A DNA stretch of 64,000 bases from a virus. Positions within the stretch are counted from its first letter, which is position 1. The number at the start of each line of letters is the position of its first letter. Below the pieces are notes generated by a model. It did not search any database. It was given only the letters and a program-made list of their open reading frames with translations, and was not told where the DNA came from. Below, one piece after another: positions 57,101-63,116 of the stretch. A program made the translations under genes and the position numbers. The stretch is taken from positions 113,687-177,686 of the IMG/VR virus record IMGVR_UViG_3300050343_000215; one strand, written 5' to 3'.

Positions 57101-58187
57101 CATTCATTTTAAGTGCTAGAACATCGGCACCAGAAATAGGAATGTCTGCATCAGTGTATCCACCCTTAGTATCACATCTACCCTGACCCCAAAGGTGAGT
57201 ACTAATCTTACTACGATCATTTTCTAATGATGTAATGCTATAATCAGTAGCAGTAGATGGATCAAATACTAAAGAACCATCTTTTTCAAAACTCCAGAAC
57301 TCAACACCATTGAGTGCTGGTTGGATTCTAAAGTCAGCACCACTGACTGCCATGGTAACTGCACTGCTAGTGGTATCAGGTGCATTAGAATTACTAAAAA
57401 TAACTCTATATTGATCACCATTATTGTCAGTACTTTGATTTGATGTCGTATATGACACCGTAGACCCACTAGATTGTCCTGTGCCATTAGCACCGACAAT
57501 ATCTGTGAATAAAGTTGTTCCTGATAACTTAACCTGCCATTGAAAATCAAAGGTGCCACTAGTAATTGTGGCAACTGCTTCAAAAGTTTTTGGAGATCCC
57601 TGTGGGATAACAATTCCCAAAATTGGTTGTGTAGTGACCTCTATCTTTCTAGTCACAGTTAATGTCGCACTGTTTGAATCCTTTGGAGATGTAACTGCAT
57701 CTACATGAAAAACTTGACAACGATATTCATCATTATTGTCTGCTGCTACTGTTACTCCAGATCCAACTGTAAATGTAGGGTTTGTTTCACCAGCAATATC
57801 AGTAAATGACCCACCAGATACTTTTTTCTGCCACTGAAATGTTAGTAAATCTACATTAAGTCTATTTACATTAACCTCAGTAGATAATAAAAATGTTTTT
57901 GCTTCATCTTCAACTACATCAATTGATGAAGGAGATACAAGAATTGAATTGATTGACTTTACTAGATTCTCAATAGACCCAGGTGCTCCACCTTCTCCCG
58001 CCCCTGCCCCTGAGGGAGGATTGTTTGGATTAGCAAAAGCACTACCAGAGGCAACTTGTCCTACAGCAATATCTTGAGCACTCACATTATAGTAATCAAC
58101 AGGATGAGTCTTCCCCAAGGCGACACGGCGATCCTTGGGGATTAATCTATTTTGATTACTATATGGTTCGTGATGGTGCTTTCTCAT
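54090..58187 (-). CDS. Ig-like and glycine-rich virion adhesin
   Basis: 1365 residues. After the polar N-terminus (RKHHHEPYSNQNRLIPKDRR) there are two Ig-like domains (about 90-190 and 190-290) with LTFQWQKK, FDFQWQVK and YRC/YRV strands, and a third near 760-850 (VSYQWQKRGSGQNAFSDI). Three large glycine-rich regions (about 350-750, 860-1090 and 1140-1350) contain runs such as GGGGGGYYGGGGGAGGY. These resemble glycine-rich beta/polyglycine domains of phage receptor-binding adhesins. It lies directly downstream of the PAAR gene (4-base overlap), so attachment near the spike or baseplate is likely. Probably a host-contact protein. Confidence 0.8.
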   Translation of the reverse strand: MRKHHHEPYSNQNRLIPKDRRVALGKTHPVDYYNVSAQDIAVGQVASGSAFANPNNPPSGAGAGEGGAPGSIENLVKSINSILVSPSSIDVVEDEAKTFLLSTEVNVNRLNVDLLTFQWQKKVSGGSFTDIAGETNPTFTVGSGVTVAADNNDEYRCQVFHVDAVTSPKDSNSATLTVTRKIEVTTQPILGIVIPQGSPKTFEAVATITSGTFDFQWQVKLSGTTLFTDIVGANGTGQSSGSTVSYTTSNQSTDNNGDQYRVIFSNSNAPDTTSSAVTMAVSGADFRIQPALNGVEFWSFEKDGSLVFDPSTATDYSITSLENDRSKISTHLWGQGRCDTKGGYTDADIPISGADVLALKMNAGGGAAGSSDSGRYAEAGGGYAGIFDTSVSHANALAIAGGAGGSSLNTSSTCGGSQQPIQYAYSYQQSYQSTCYQTIDNSVTKSGSWAHSYDNANRRDAYLAWYGNTSVIYTVAPPSRYYIIGFDSPMPSSNYILQISTNGCTAGGGLCPGFSPDYSQITRTSAWMVLAFRRNDAGNYRSFVSTVYWTITHQDTRTISYPCTQYYTVQGSYPHTGTAKVTGGAGGGTTGSDGFSSTSSVISAKGGYGATQSLGGTGGSTSSGGSTNGKNGSTLSGGRGGNNSGSYAAAGGGGGGGGYYGGGGGAGGYDGYNGSSNPGRGPQSGGGGAGGAGFIHSTATGTTGVFGGSSHPNRGSAGNAQQNSRIVIEASFIDITTQPSSVVLQSGTATFNVVATVSGISGQTVSYQWQKRGSGQNAFSDIRGATSASYTTPTLTNSNNNDRYRCKLENNFCASKTTEEVVTLFTSSGSQTYTITQTGSTTIPVPDSATEFTYAIWGAGGEGTGECPTGSFSGGTGAHARGTVLLTGSYAPGEYDTNSIRVFVGASGQGSPNGQAGYGAGRGGQGSDIYYQQDHVIVGGGGGAGQNGQGGYGGVAGSGSGGVGSGPNNGFAGGGNSGGSGGSSNDRDGGGGSNGQSGGGAPGGSGRNQGNRGGGGGGGLYGGGGGGGYDTSNCTGGGGGGGSGSVTLPSSDKQNGNVGSAGGSSPPGTTVAGYVSGRGGSNQDGLVVISMVIPGALSITGVDSATVENISNLSSTKTLTESVFLTPSAIDYNVTVKLRGNTPSGNGGTGGYVEGTFTAEAGQSYLLHYTNRYAAVFYGTSATGNKCIMLAAEGGYESNPGPDRTGNGHPSRPNPAAGGNAGLPSGSVGSNLNNSYGGTGGIVNGYKSGQGGNGGQPGSSDGYSGSKGGDGAFFSSGGGGSGTDGDGGAGGFGYYGGGGGGGGWDLEFNAGGYFGGGGGGGASYIGGLPTPAQNANSPAEVTVSNTSYGNEAGSPQIQIISVAQA

Positions 58188-58489
58188 ATCATAAACACAT
58201 TAGGCGATCCTACAATAATTGGAAATGTGCCGGTGATACCTAATGCTAGATCACCCAGACGTTCAGCACCTAGTACATTAGTAAATATTTTTGGCGATGA
58301 TGTAATCACAGGTGCAACATGAGTCGTACAACACTTGGGGCAAGGAACAATCTCTAAGTATGGTGCTGTGACATCAGAGATCCTACTTGCTGACCTGCCA
58401 TTTATAAAGACATTAAAAGCCCCGGTTGCTTGCACAGGAGTGTTGCAACGATTTAAGTATACGTGACCAATTGTACTTGCGGCTCTCAT
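58184..58489 (-). CDS. PAAR-type spike tip protein (gp5.4-like)
   Basis: 101 residues. Typical PAAR-like pattern: NVFINGRSASRISDVTAPYL, EIVPCPKCCTTHVAPVITSS, KIFTNVLGAERLGDLALGIT. PAAR proteins form the sharp cone at the tip of the central spike and hold a metal ion; Cys and His around CPKCCTTH are candidates. In T4 the equivalent is gp5.4. It is tightly coupled to the adhesin (4-base overlap) and shares one base with the gene upstream. Confidence 0.9.
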   Translation of the reverse strand: MRAASTIGHVYLNRCNTPVQATGAFNVFINGRSASRISDVTAPYLEIVPCPKCCTTHVAPVITSSPKIFTNVLGAERLGDLALGITGTFPIIVGSPNVFMI

Positions 58490-59499
58490 TATTGTATCTT
58501 TGAAGGAGTAGTAATTTGCATATTAGCAGAAGTTTCTACGAACGTTTGATTATAACGTTTTCGTTGTTCTTCTGGTGTTCTCTGCCTATCGTTTAACAAA
58601 TCATTCAAAATTTTATTATAATCGTTATTACTATTATTTACTACATGAGTAATAACATGTGTATCAGTTCCAGTTGCTCCAGAACTGTTATATCCCATGT
58701 CTGATAAGACTGAATTTTGCTGTGATGAACTAATGGAAGCTTGATATGCACCATAGTGTACAGCAAGTGCCCAATCTACTTTAATTTTAAATGTAAGGGT
58801 GGTGAACTCTCGTTGGTCGGGAATAAATTTATATAAATTATCAAACTTCTCAGGAAGTTCATATAGACTCTTGACTTCATATGTACCGCCTTCATAATCA
58901 TTGGTATAACCAAACTCGTTACGGCAAAATACTGAAGCATTATATCCACCCTTAACTGAAAGAGTGTTCCAATTATTTACTGTAAACGAATGACTATCTT
59001 CCTGCAAATCTCCCCCACCATCTGAACTGGTGTTAAATGTAAACAGGAACGTACCAGCAGGAGCAGCATTTTCAATAAACTCTACACCACCACCTTGACC
59101 ATCAGGTTTCGCTAATACATCACGGGTAAACCAATCACCAATCTCACTTTGGCAAATTGCATTGCCCTCTGGTCCTTGGTCGTCTACCCAATACATTCTT
59201 GTCGGGATTCGTGCGACATGAATACCATTATAGTAATTACCACCATTAGGAGCACCAGTGCTAGATCCATTTCTAACACCTGTGGTTCTGAAATTACTAC
59301 TTCTACTATAATCGCCTGCACCCTCATCTTGAGTCGTAGGACTACGAGCTGCTACACTAGTTGCCTTCAGTTCAAAGTTAAAACTATTGTAAAGGTTAAC
59401 ATCAGGAAGAATCGGAATCTCTGCACCAGAATCATCATCGTAGGTGTCCTGTGATCCAGGAAATCCATTAAAAGCACTATAAACTACGGTGTTACTCAT
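58489..59499 (-). CDS. Virion structural protein, unknown
   Basis: 336 residues: MSNTVVYSAFNGFPGSQDTY, then RTGG-type and aromatic stretches such as GIHVARIPTRMYWVDDQGPE and WNTLSVKGGYNASVFCRNEF. The second half has YEVKSLYELPEKFDNLYKFI and a polar C-terminal helix (NDLLNDRQRTPEEQRKRYNQ). No family recognised. It is coupled at both ends to the PAAR gene and to a small coiled-coil gene, so it is probably a spike- or hub-associated protein. Function is from context only. Confidence 0.75.
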   Translation of the reverse strand: MSNTVVYSAFNGFPGSQDTYDDDSGAEIPILPDVNLYNSFNFELKATSVAARSPTTQDEGAGDYSRSSNFRTTGVRNGSSTGAPNGGNYYNGIHVARIPTRMYWVDDQGPEGNAICQSEIGDWFTRDVLAKPDGQGGGVEFIENAAPAGTFLFTFNTSSDGGGDLQEDSHSFTVNNWNTLSVKGGYNASVFCRNEFGYTNDYEGGTYEVKSLYELPEKFDNLYKFIPDQREFTTLTFKIKVDWALAVHYGAYQASISSSQQNSVLSDMGYNSSGATGTDTHVITHVVNNSNNDYNKILNDLLNDRQRTPEEQRKRYNQTFVETSANMQITTPSKIQ

Positions 59500-59680
59500 T
59501 TCTCTCTAGTTCTGATACTTTGTTATGCAAATAGTCCAGGGTGTCAGTCAGTCTCTCATATTCTGCCGCTCCAGGTCGCTTATAAGCTATCTCTGGATTG
59601 ACGAGTCTTGCTACTACAATCTCCAGATTATTTATGCGCTCTAGTACTTCCTCAAAGTCAAAGTACTCTTCATTCGCCAT
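59492..59680 (-). CDS. Small coiled-coil protein
   Basis: 62 residues: YFDFEEVLERINNLEIVVAR, then RLTDTLDYLHNKVSELERNE. Heptad-like Leu/Ile spacing in both halves predicts a coiled coil broken by a Pro (NPEIAYKRPGAAEY). It overlaps both neighbours (8 and 11 bases). An assembly or adaptor role with the spike proteins is possible; no family recognised. Confidence 0.75.
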   Translation of the reverse strand: MANEEYFDFEEVLERINNLEIVVARLVNPEIAYKRPGAAEYERLTDTLDYLHNKVSELERNE

Positions 59681-59867
59681 GTACTTCTCCTCTACCTAGT
59701 GCCTCAGAGATAAACGCTGTGGCTTCTTTTTTAGTCCGCCAGGCTCGCGCTTTGGCGATCTCAGTTGTCCATGTCTGTATATTAGAACCCTCTGTCCAGT
59801 AAATATAAGGTTCACTCACATACCGTGAAGAGTTTGTCTCACGTACATACCATTTCTTAGTTGACAT
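59670..59867 (-). CDS. Small hypothetical protein
   Basis: 65 residues: KKWYVRETNSSRYVSEPYIY, then WTTEIAKARAWRTKKEATAF. The arrangement (short strands, then a basic helix with AWRTKKEATAFI) resembles small phage proteins in which a KKEAxxFI segment follows a beta hairpin. Function unknown. It overlaps the 62-residue gene by 11 bases and shares one base with glutaredoxin. Confidence 0.72.
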   Translation of the reverse strand: MSTKKWYVRETNSSRYVSEPYIYWTEGSNIQTWTTEIAKARAWRTKKEATAFISEALGRGEVHGE

Positions 59868-60103
59868 TAGATTTTTCCCTCATTTCTTAGTTGTGTAATA
59901 GTCTCGCTACATCCTCCGATAAGCTTACCGTCCTTTAGAACTCTGGGAAATGTACTCCCATATCCAAACTTACCTGTAAATTGTTCTCGGGTAAAATCGC
60001 GATTTAACGTTACTTCCATATAAGATTCGCCAATCCCTGCGAGAACTTTTTTAACGTTATCGCAATACGGGCAATTACTTCGTGTGTATACTGTATAAGG
60101 CAT
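59867..60103 (-). CDS. Glutaredoxin
   Basis: 78 residues. Active site C11-P-Y-C14 (TRSNCPYCDNVKKVL), cis-Pro in TFPRV (51-55) and the GGCSE turn (63-67) that holds glutathione. It is the functional analogue of T4 NrdC and supplies electrons to ribonucleotide reductase for phage DNA synthesis; other dithiol roles are possible. No ribonucleotide reductase gene is in this window. It shares one base with the downstream gene (TAATG). Confidence 0.93.
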   Translation of the reverse strand: MPYTVYTRSNCPYCDNVKKVLAGIGESYMEVTLNRDFTREQFTGKFGYGSTFPRVLKDGKLIGGCSETITQLRNEGKI

Positions 60104-60116
60104 TTTGATAAATGAA

Positions 60117-60296
60117 CTAATCTAATTCTACACCAAGGTCGTACTCTTCGTCAAGCTTTCTCTGTACATGAAATAATACTTCCTCGTACTCACTTGCCTC
60201 ATATTCATCAGCGTTTTCAATCGCGATCTCTAGGGCGTTCAACATGACATCCATCTCATGCTCTGATAAATTTAGATGAATATTTGCTACACTCAT
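60117..60296 (-). CDS. Small acidic helical protein
   Basis: 59 residues: MSVANIHLNLSEHEMDVMLN, then ALEIAIENADEYEASEYEEV and LFHVQRKLDEEYDLGVELD. It is acidic and mainly helical. Function unknown. It ends 13 bases before the glutaredoxin ATG. Confidence 0.68.
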   Translation of the reverse strand: MSVANIHLNLSEHEMDVMLNALEIAIENADEYEASEYEEVLFHVQRKLDEEYDLGVELD

Positions 60297-60437
60297 AATG
60301 TTTATATGAAACTGACTTATATAGCAATCGGAGGTTTTACGAGAATTTTATGGGGTAAAAATTTTTTATATGGATGGAGATTCTTTCGGGCGTTTGGGAA
60401 CCTTTGTAGGTTAGGGTAGTATGGGTTTTTTGGATTA

Positions 60438-60453
60438 ACCCCCCGAAGGGGGT
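60438..60453 (-). terminator. UUCG hairpin downstream of the HicA-like gene
   Basis: ACCCCC-TTCG-GGGGGT on the minus strand, with the extra-stable C(UUCG)G loop, 12 bases after the stop at 60465. No T-tract follows, so it may be an RNA-stabilising hairpin rather than an intrinsic terminator. Confidence 0.5.
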
Positions 60454-60464
60454 GTCATACTGTG

Positions 60465-60650
60465 CTAGACTGCAGCGAGTTTGCGTCTGATCTGTCGCTC
60501 TACCTGTCGGATGGCGTTGATGTCTGATGGTGTGCTGCTAGTGGTGATCATCACCCGCTCGGCATTCCTCCAGACTAGGTGCTTGCTTTCACGCTCTAGG
60601 GAGAACCCATAAGATTTCATGAGAACGGTGAGAGATTTTCTGTGCTTCAT
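60465..60650 (-). CDS. HicA-like small protein
   Basis: 61 residues from ATG 60650 (MKHRKSLTVLMKSYGFSLER), then SKHLVWRNAERVMITTSSTP and NAIRQVERQIRRKL. Short K..L..LL..GF..ER...H..WRN.....T....SD..A......I...L pattern resembles the HicA-type double-stranded-RNA-binding fold. No HicB partner follows. The longer start at 60695 would overlap the upstream small gene by 41 bases; the ATG at 60650 is preceded by GAGGAC and lies 4 bases after that gene's stop, so it is preferred. Confidence 0.68.
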   Translation of the reverse strand: MKHRKSLTVLMKSYGFSLERESKHLVWRNAERVMITTSSTPSDINAIRQVERQIRRKLAAV

Positions 60651-60654
60651 GTCC

Positions 60655-60816
60655 TCAGTCCTCAAAGGTAGGGATGGCGGCGACTGCCTCATCATGCCAG
60701 AGTTCTGCCATCTGTCCAGCGATAGCGAAGGCAGACGACCCGATGGGATGCCCTCCCTCTGCTGTGCCGTTGTTCAGTGTCCAGACGATGCGATAAGTCT
60801 GGATGTCGGTGCTCAT
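60655..60816 (-). CDS. Very small hypothetical protein
   Basis: 53 residues: MSTDIQTYRIVWTLNNGTAE, then AFAIAGQMAELWHDEAVAAI, ending PTFED. An in-frame ATG 12 bases further upstream (60828) is also possible. Neither has a clear ribosome site. It stops 4 bases before the HicA-like ATG. Confidence 0.6.
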   Translation of the reverse strand: MSTDIQTYRIVWTLNNGTAEGGHPIGSSAFAIAGQMAELWHDEAVAAIPTFED

Positions 60817-60867
60817 GCTGTAGGTCATAGAAGGATAGCGAAGGGGTCAGGGTGTGGGCGTGTGCCC

Positions 60868-61089
60868 TTAGAGTTCTGCGAGCATGGCATCCATCTCGTC
60901 GGTGTCTACATCGTCAGACAACCAGGAGATGCCGTCGCCTGTGATGTACTCACCGAACTCGTCAATGAAACGCTTTGCCCACTTGCGGTAACCGAGGTTC
61001 TGGTTTTCTTTGGCGTGGCGATAGATCATCTCATCGTTGCCGATCCAAAGAGCGACGTTCCATGTTGCGTGGTTTGCCCATCCGTTCAT
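60868..61089 (-). CDS. WANHATWNVALWI-type small phage protein
   Basis: 73 residues. It opens with NGWANHATWNVALWIGNDEM, a signature of a small protein family widespread in phages (I recall the DUF7249 label but am not sure). The second half (EYITGDGISWLSDDVDTDEM) is acidic. Function unknown. The element TGACCGACTAGAATT lies 30 bases upstream. Confidence 0.8.
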   Translation of the reverse strand: MNGWANHATWNVALWIGNDEMIYRHAKENQNLGYRKWAKRFIDEFGEYITGDGISWLSDDVDTDEMDAMLAEL

Positions 61090-61137
61090 GCTGTGTCCTG
61101 TGTTGTTTGGTATGTAAGAATTCTAGTCGGTCAGCGG

Positions 61138-61311
61138 TCAATGTCTGTCGCTGATGTGCCAGGTCGTCCACTGTCCACCTGGCTCAAGTCCTGCTCTGAT
61201 ACGCTGGCGACGTTCGGTCTCTGCTAGGTGCTGGCGTTGAATGTTCTCCATGACCTTAGTCATCAGAGGGGAGGGGTTGTCGCTATGAATGAAAAATCCT
61301 GTACGTTGCAT
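61138..61311 (-). CDS. Very small basic helical protein
   Basis: 57 residues: MQRTGFFIHSDNPSPLMTKV, then the basic helix MENIQRQHLAETERRQRIRA, ending GGQWTTWHISDRH. It starts 2 bases after the stop of the 87-residue gene, so it is co-transcribed with it. No family recognised. Confidence 0.62.
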   Translation of the reverse strand: MQRTGFFIHSDNPSPLMTKVMENIQRQHLAETERRQRIRAGLEPGGQWTTWHISDRH

Positions 61312-61313
61312 GA

Positions 61314-61577
61314 TCAGTTAAAGCGAATGGAGTGAATGCGACCGCTCTTGATAACGTAGTCTTTCCACTGTGCATGGCGGTTGACCCATCGTCCGAGGGA
61401 ACGATCAGAATCCAGGATCAGGGCGAGGATCTTACGGCGTGATACCTTGGTGCAGCGATACTCACAGCTCTCATAATTATCGCGAGATTTCCAGGTGACG
61501 CGAGCGGTTCCCGTGATAGGATTGACCTTGAGCGTGTCAACTGAACTGGATTGATCGGTGTTGATCTTGAATCGCAT
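61314..61577 (-). CDS. Small basic hypothetical protein
   Basis: 87 residues: MRFKINTDQSSSVDTLKVNP, then TGTARVTWKSRDNYESCEYR, then RRKILALILDSDRSLGRWVN. Beta strands followed by a basic helix; the RVTWKS..NY strand loosely recalls the KTSC-type fold, but this is weak. It has a TGACCGACTAGAATT element upstream and is coupled to the 57-residue gene. Confidence 0.7.
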   Translation of the reverse strand: MRFKINTDQSSSVDTLKVNPITGTARVTWKSRDNYESCEYRCTKVSRRKILALILDSDRSLGRWVNRHAQWKDYVIKSGRIHSIRFN

Positions 61578-61656
61578 GGTGTCGGTTCGTTTGTTCTTTT
61601 AAATTCTAGTCGGTCACCCTAGGGATCTAGGGGTTCTGGGGACAGTTCCCTGCCTG

Positions 61657-61851
61657 TCACACTCCCATGGGATAGTAACCGAAACGATTCCATCCCTGAG
61701 GATAGGACTTAGACCAGTTGATCAGCATGAGGCACAGGTCGTGATCAGAGGAGCGGTGATACAACTCTACTAACCAGAGGGGTGCTTCAGTCTGGTCATT
61801 CTTCTCACAGAACATGGAGATCAGTGATGAGATTGCTTTTGATCGTGTCAT
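61657..61851 (-). CDS. Small hypothetical protein
   Basis: 64 residues: MTRSKAISSLISMFCEKNDQ, then APLWLVELYHRSSDHDLCLM, ending WSKSYPQGWNRFGYYPMGV. Two helices and an aromatic tail. No family recognised. A -10-like TATAAT (61875-61880) and a shared upstream element (61909-61933) precede it. Confidence 0.68.
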   Translation of the reverse strand: MTRSKAISSLISMFCEKNDQTEAPLWLVELYHRSSDHDLCLMLINWSKSYPQGWNRFGYYPMGV

Positions 61852-61874
61852 GGTGTGGTTCGCTTGATGTCCTT

Positions 61875-61933
61875 ATTATAGGGGCTGTGAGAGGTGATGC
61901 TAGGTCTTGTGTGCCACTAGGGCGATCGTCCAC
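61875..61933 (-). promoter_or_regulatory. Putative middle-type promoter A
   Basis: Minus strand: shared element GTGGACGATCG...GTGGCACACAA (61909-61933), then CCTCTCA and CCCC, then TATAAT (61875-61880). There is no -35 box at the usual spacing. The same layout is present at 62354-62411. Confidence 0.5.
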
Positions 61934-61971
61934 AGGCAGCCGACCAGTTAGTGTTACTTAGTGGAGACAAT

Positions 61972-61994
61972 AAAAAAGAGGGGATATACCCCTC
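61972..61994 (-). terminator. Intrinsic terminator after the 108-residue gene
   Basis: GAGGGG (61978-61983) pairs with CCCCTC (61989-61994); a run of six T follows on the minus strand. It lies 5 bases after the stop at 61999. Confidence 0.85.
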
Positions 61995-61998
61995 TCAC

Positions 61999-62325
61999 TC
62001 AAGCGTACTCACAAAATGTGAATCCGTTAACGAAATCATGAACAACTTTGTTGTCACGAATGAACCACTGATAGTCCTTCTGAAATACACCGTCAGTGAA
62101 TGCATTGCAGAACTCGTTGATGATAGCATTCAAACGAGACTTGGTGGTGTTAGACTGCCAACCTCCATCAAATACAGTGACAAAATCATCACCAACCTTT
62201 GCAATCTTGTTACCGTGGAGATACACAGTGGAGATGGTGCCTTCGGTGACAACTTGAGTGTTAGCGTTGCTCCAGTTCTTGTTCGCTGTGATGGCAGCGT
62301 TCATCTGGGTTTCAATCTTACGCAT
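61999..62325 (-). CDS. Small conserved phage protein
   Basis: 108 residues from ATG 62325: MRKIETQMNAAITANKNWSN, then TVYLHGNKIAKVGDDFVTVF, GGWQSNTTKSRLNAIINEFC. The pattern MRKIExQMNxAIxxNKNW...VYLHGNxIAxV...GGWxxxTTxSRLNAI recurs in many T4-like and other phages, without known function. The longer possible start at 62535 crosses the neighbouring gene and its codon use is unlike a gene there, so the ATG at 62325 is chosen. Confidence 0.82.
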   Translation of the reverse strand: MRKIETQMNAAITANKNWSNANTQVVTEGTISTVYLHGNKIAKVGDDFVTVFDGGWQSNTTKSRLNAIINEFCNAFTDGVFQKDYQWFIRDNKVVHDFVNGFTFCEYA

Positions 62326-62353
62326 GTTTGGTGTCGGTTTGGTTGACTTCTTT

Positions 62354-62411
62354 ATAATACAGGGGATGAGAGGCAGCACAACCAGTTGTGTGCCACCTTG
62401 TGGATCGTCAC
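62354..62411 (-). promoter_or_regulatory. Putative middle-type promoter B
   Basis: Minus strand: GTGACGATCC...GTGGCACACAA (62388-62411), then CCTCTC and CCCC, then TATTAT (62354-62359). It is 28 bases upstream of the ATG at 62325. Layout matches the element at 61875-61933 base for base over several blocks. Confidence 0.5.
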
Positions 62412-62641
62412 AGACCAGCGATGTAGTCTGCGACTGCCTCATCATATTCTGCTTTGGTGTCAAAGGTGCGACCGTAGATCGTGCGAGGATATGAGGCATC
62501 ACGACCAGCAGCGGCGACCATCTCACAGTCGGCACGATCGTATCCCATCTCTACGAGGTTTGCCACGTAGGGGTTATGAATGTTCATCAGAACCTCATCA
62601 GTCTCAAGTGCCATGGTGCAGGGATCTTTGAATTTGTTCAT
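62408..62641 (-). CDS. Small hypothetical protein
   Basis: 77 residues: MNKFKDPCTMALETDEVLMN, then IHNPYVANLVEMGYDRADCE, ending DTKAEYDEAVADYIAGL. Helical, with a Cys at 8 and 59. No family recognised. The repeat element at 62669-62704 lies upstream. Confidence 0.68.
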   Translation of the reverse strand: MNKFKDPCTMALETDEVLMNIHNPYVANLVEMGYDRADCEMVAAAGRDASYPRTIYGRTFDTKAEYDEAVADYIAGL

Positions 62642-62668
62642 GTGTCTACAATAGAGGATTTTGAGTGC

Positions 62669-62704
62669 TGTGCCACGCTAGGGTGACAGTTCGTCAATCG
62701 TCCA
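62669..62704 (-). repeat. Upstream repeat element C
   Basis: Minus strand GGACGATTGACGAACTGTCA, then CCCTAGCGTGGCAC. Upstream of the 77-residue gene; shares GACGAT...CGAACTGTCAC with the element at 62911-62943 and GTGGCAC with elements A and B. Confidence 0.55.
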
Positions 62705-62876
62705 GCAGAGGGTCTTCCTTCTCAATGTCGTCTTGCATGTCCAGAGGCATGGCGTCTCTGTCGTCAATGTCACAATCAAACGAGAGGATGGACGGGATGT
62801 CATCGGTGACATCTCCCATATCAAAGATCTCTCCCATCATGTCCTGAATCTCATCCCACATTGGTTTTTCTCTCAA
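62694..62876 (-). CDS. Small highly acidic protein
   Basis: 60 residues: MREKPMWDEIQDMMGEIFDM, then GDVTDDIPSILSFDCDIDDR, ending DMQDDIEKEDPLLDD. Very acidic. It could mimic DNA or bind a basic host partner, but nothing direct supports that. Its upstream repeat element is at 62911-62943. Confidence 0.62.
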   Translation of the reverse strand: MREKPMWDEIQDMMGEIFDMGDVTDDIPSILSFDCDIDDRDAMPLDMQDDIEKEDPLLDD

Positions 62877-62910
62877 CTGAAGTCATCCTACAGCAGCACC
62901 GACCCCTGAC

Positions 62911-62943
62911 ATGCTACCATGTGACAGTTCGCGAATCGTCCAC
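62911..62943 (-). repeat. Upstream repeat element D
   Basis: Minus strand GTGGACGATTCGCGAACTGT, then CACATGGTAGCAT. Related to element C. About 35 bases upstream of the acidic gene's ATG. Confidence 0.55.
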
Positions 62944-62959
62944 GGTCGGCTGAATCAGT

Positions 62960-63112
62960 TTATGTTAGAAACTCTTCCATGTAGTAGTCTACAGTAACTT
63001 CATAGAATGCAGCACGTTCTTCTAAACTAGCAGCGAATTCTTCTGCAAAGATATGATTATCTTCATCTGAGTTGTTATCATCACAGAAGAGATCTAGAGT
63101 TGATTCATGCAT
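62960..63112 (-). CDS. Very small acidic protein
   Basis: 50 residues from ATG 63112: MHESTLDLFCDDNNSDEDNH, then IFAEEFAASLEERAAFYEVT, ending VDYYMEEFLT. The same frame is open further upstream to 63349, but there it lies over the 84-residue gene, so the internal ATG, 5 bases after that gene's stop, is preferred. Acidic and helical, function unknown. Confidence 0.65.
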   Translation of the reverse strand: MHESTLDLFCDDNNSDEDNHIFAEEFAASLEERAAFYEVTVDYYMEEFLT

Positions 63113-63116
63113 AGTA

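Noticed and set aside
60619-61227. 202-codon open frame on the plus strand
   Set aside because: It runs opposite to three small minus-strand genes that fit together with short gaps. Its protein is Cys- and Val-rich without a recognisable pattern.
62342-62357. TTGACT followed by TATAAT on the plus strand
   Set aside because: The boxes are only a few bases apart, too close for a sigma70 promoter, and no plus-strand gene follows.
62326-62535. Longer start for the 61999-62325 gene
   Set aside because: The extension overlaps the 77-residue gene and its promoter region. The conserved MRKIE start at 62325 matches the family.
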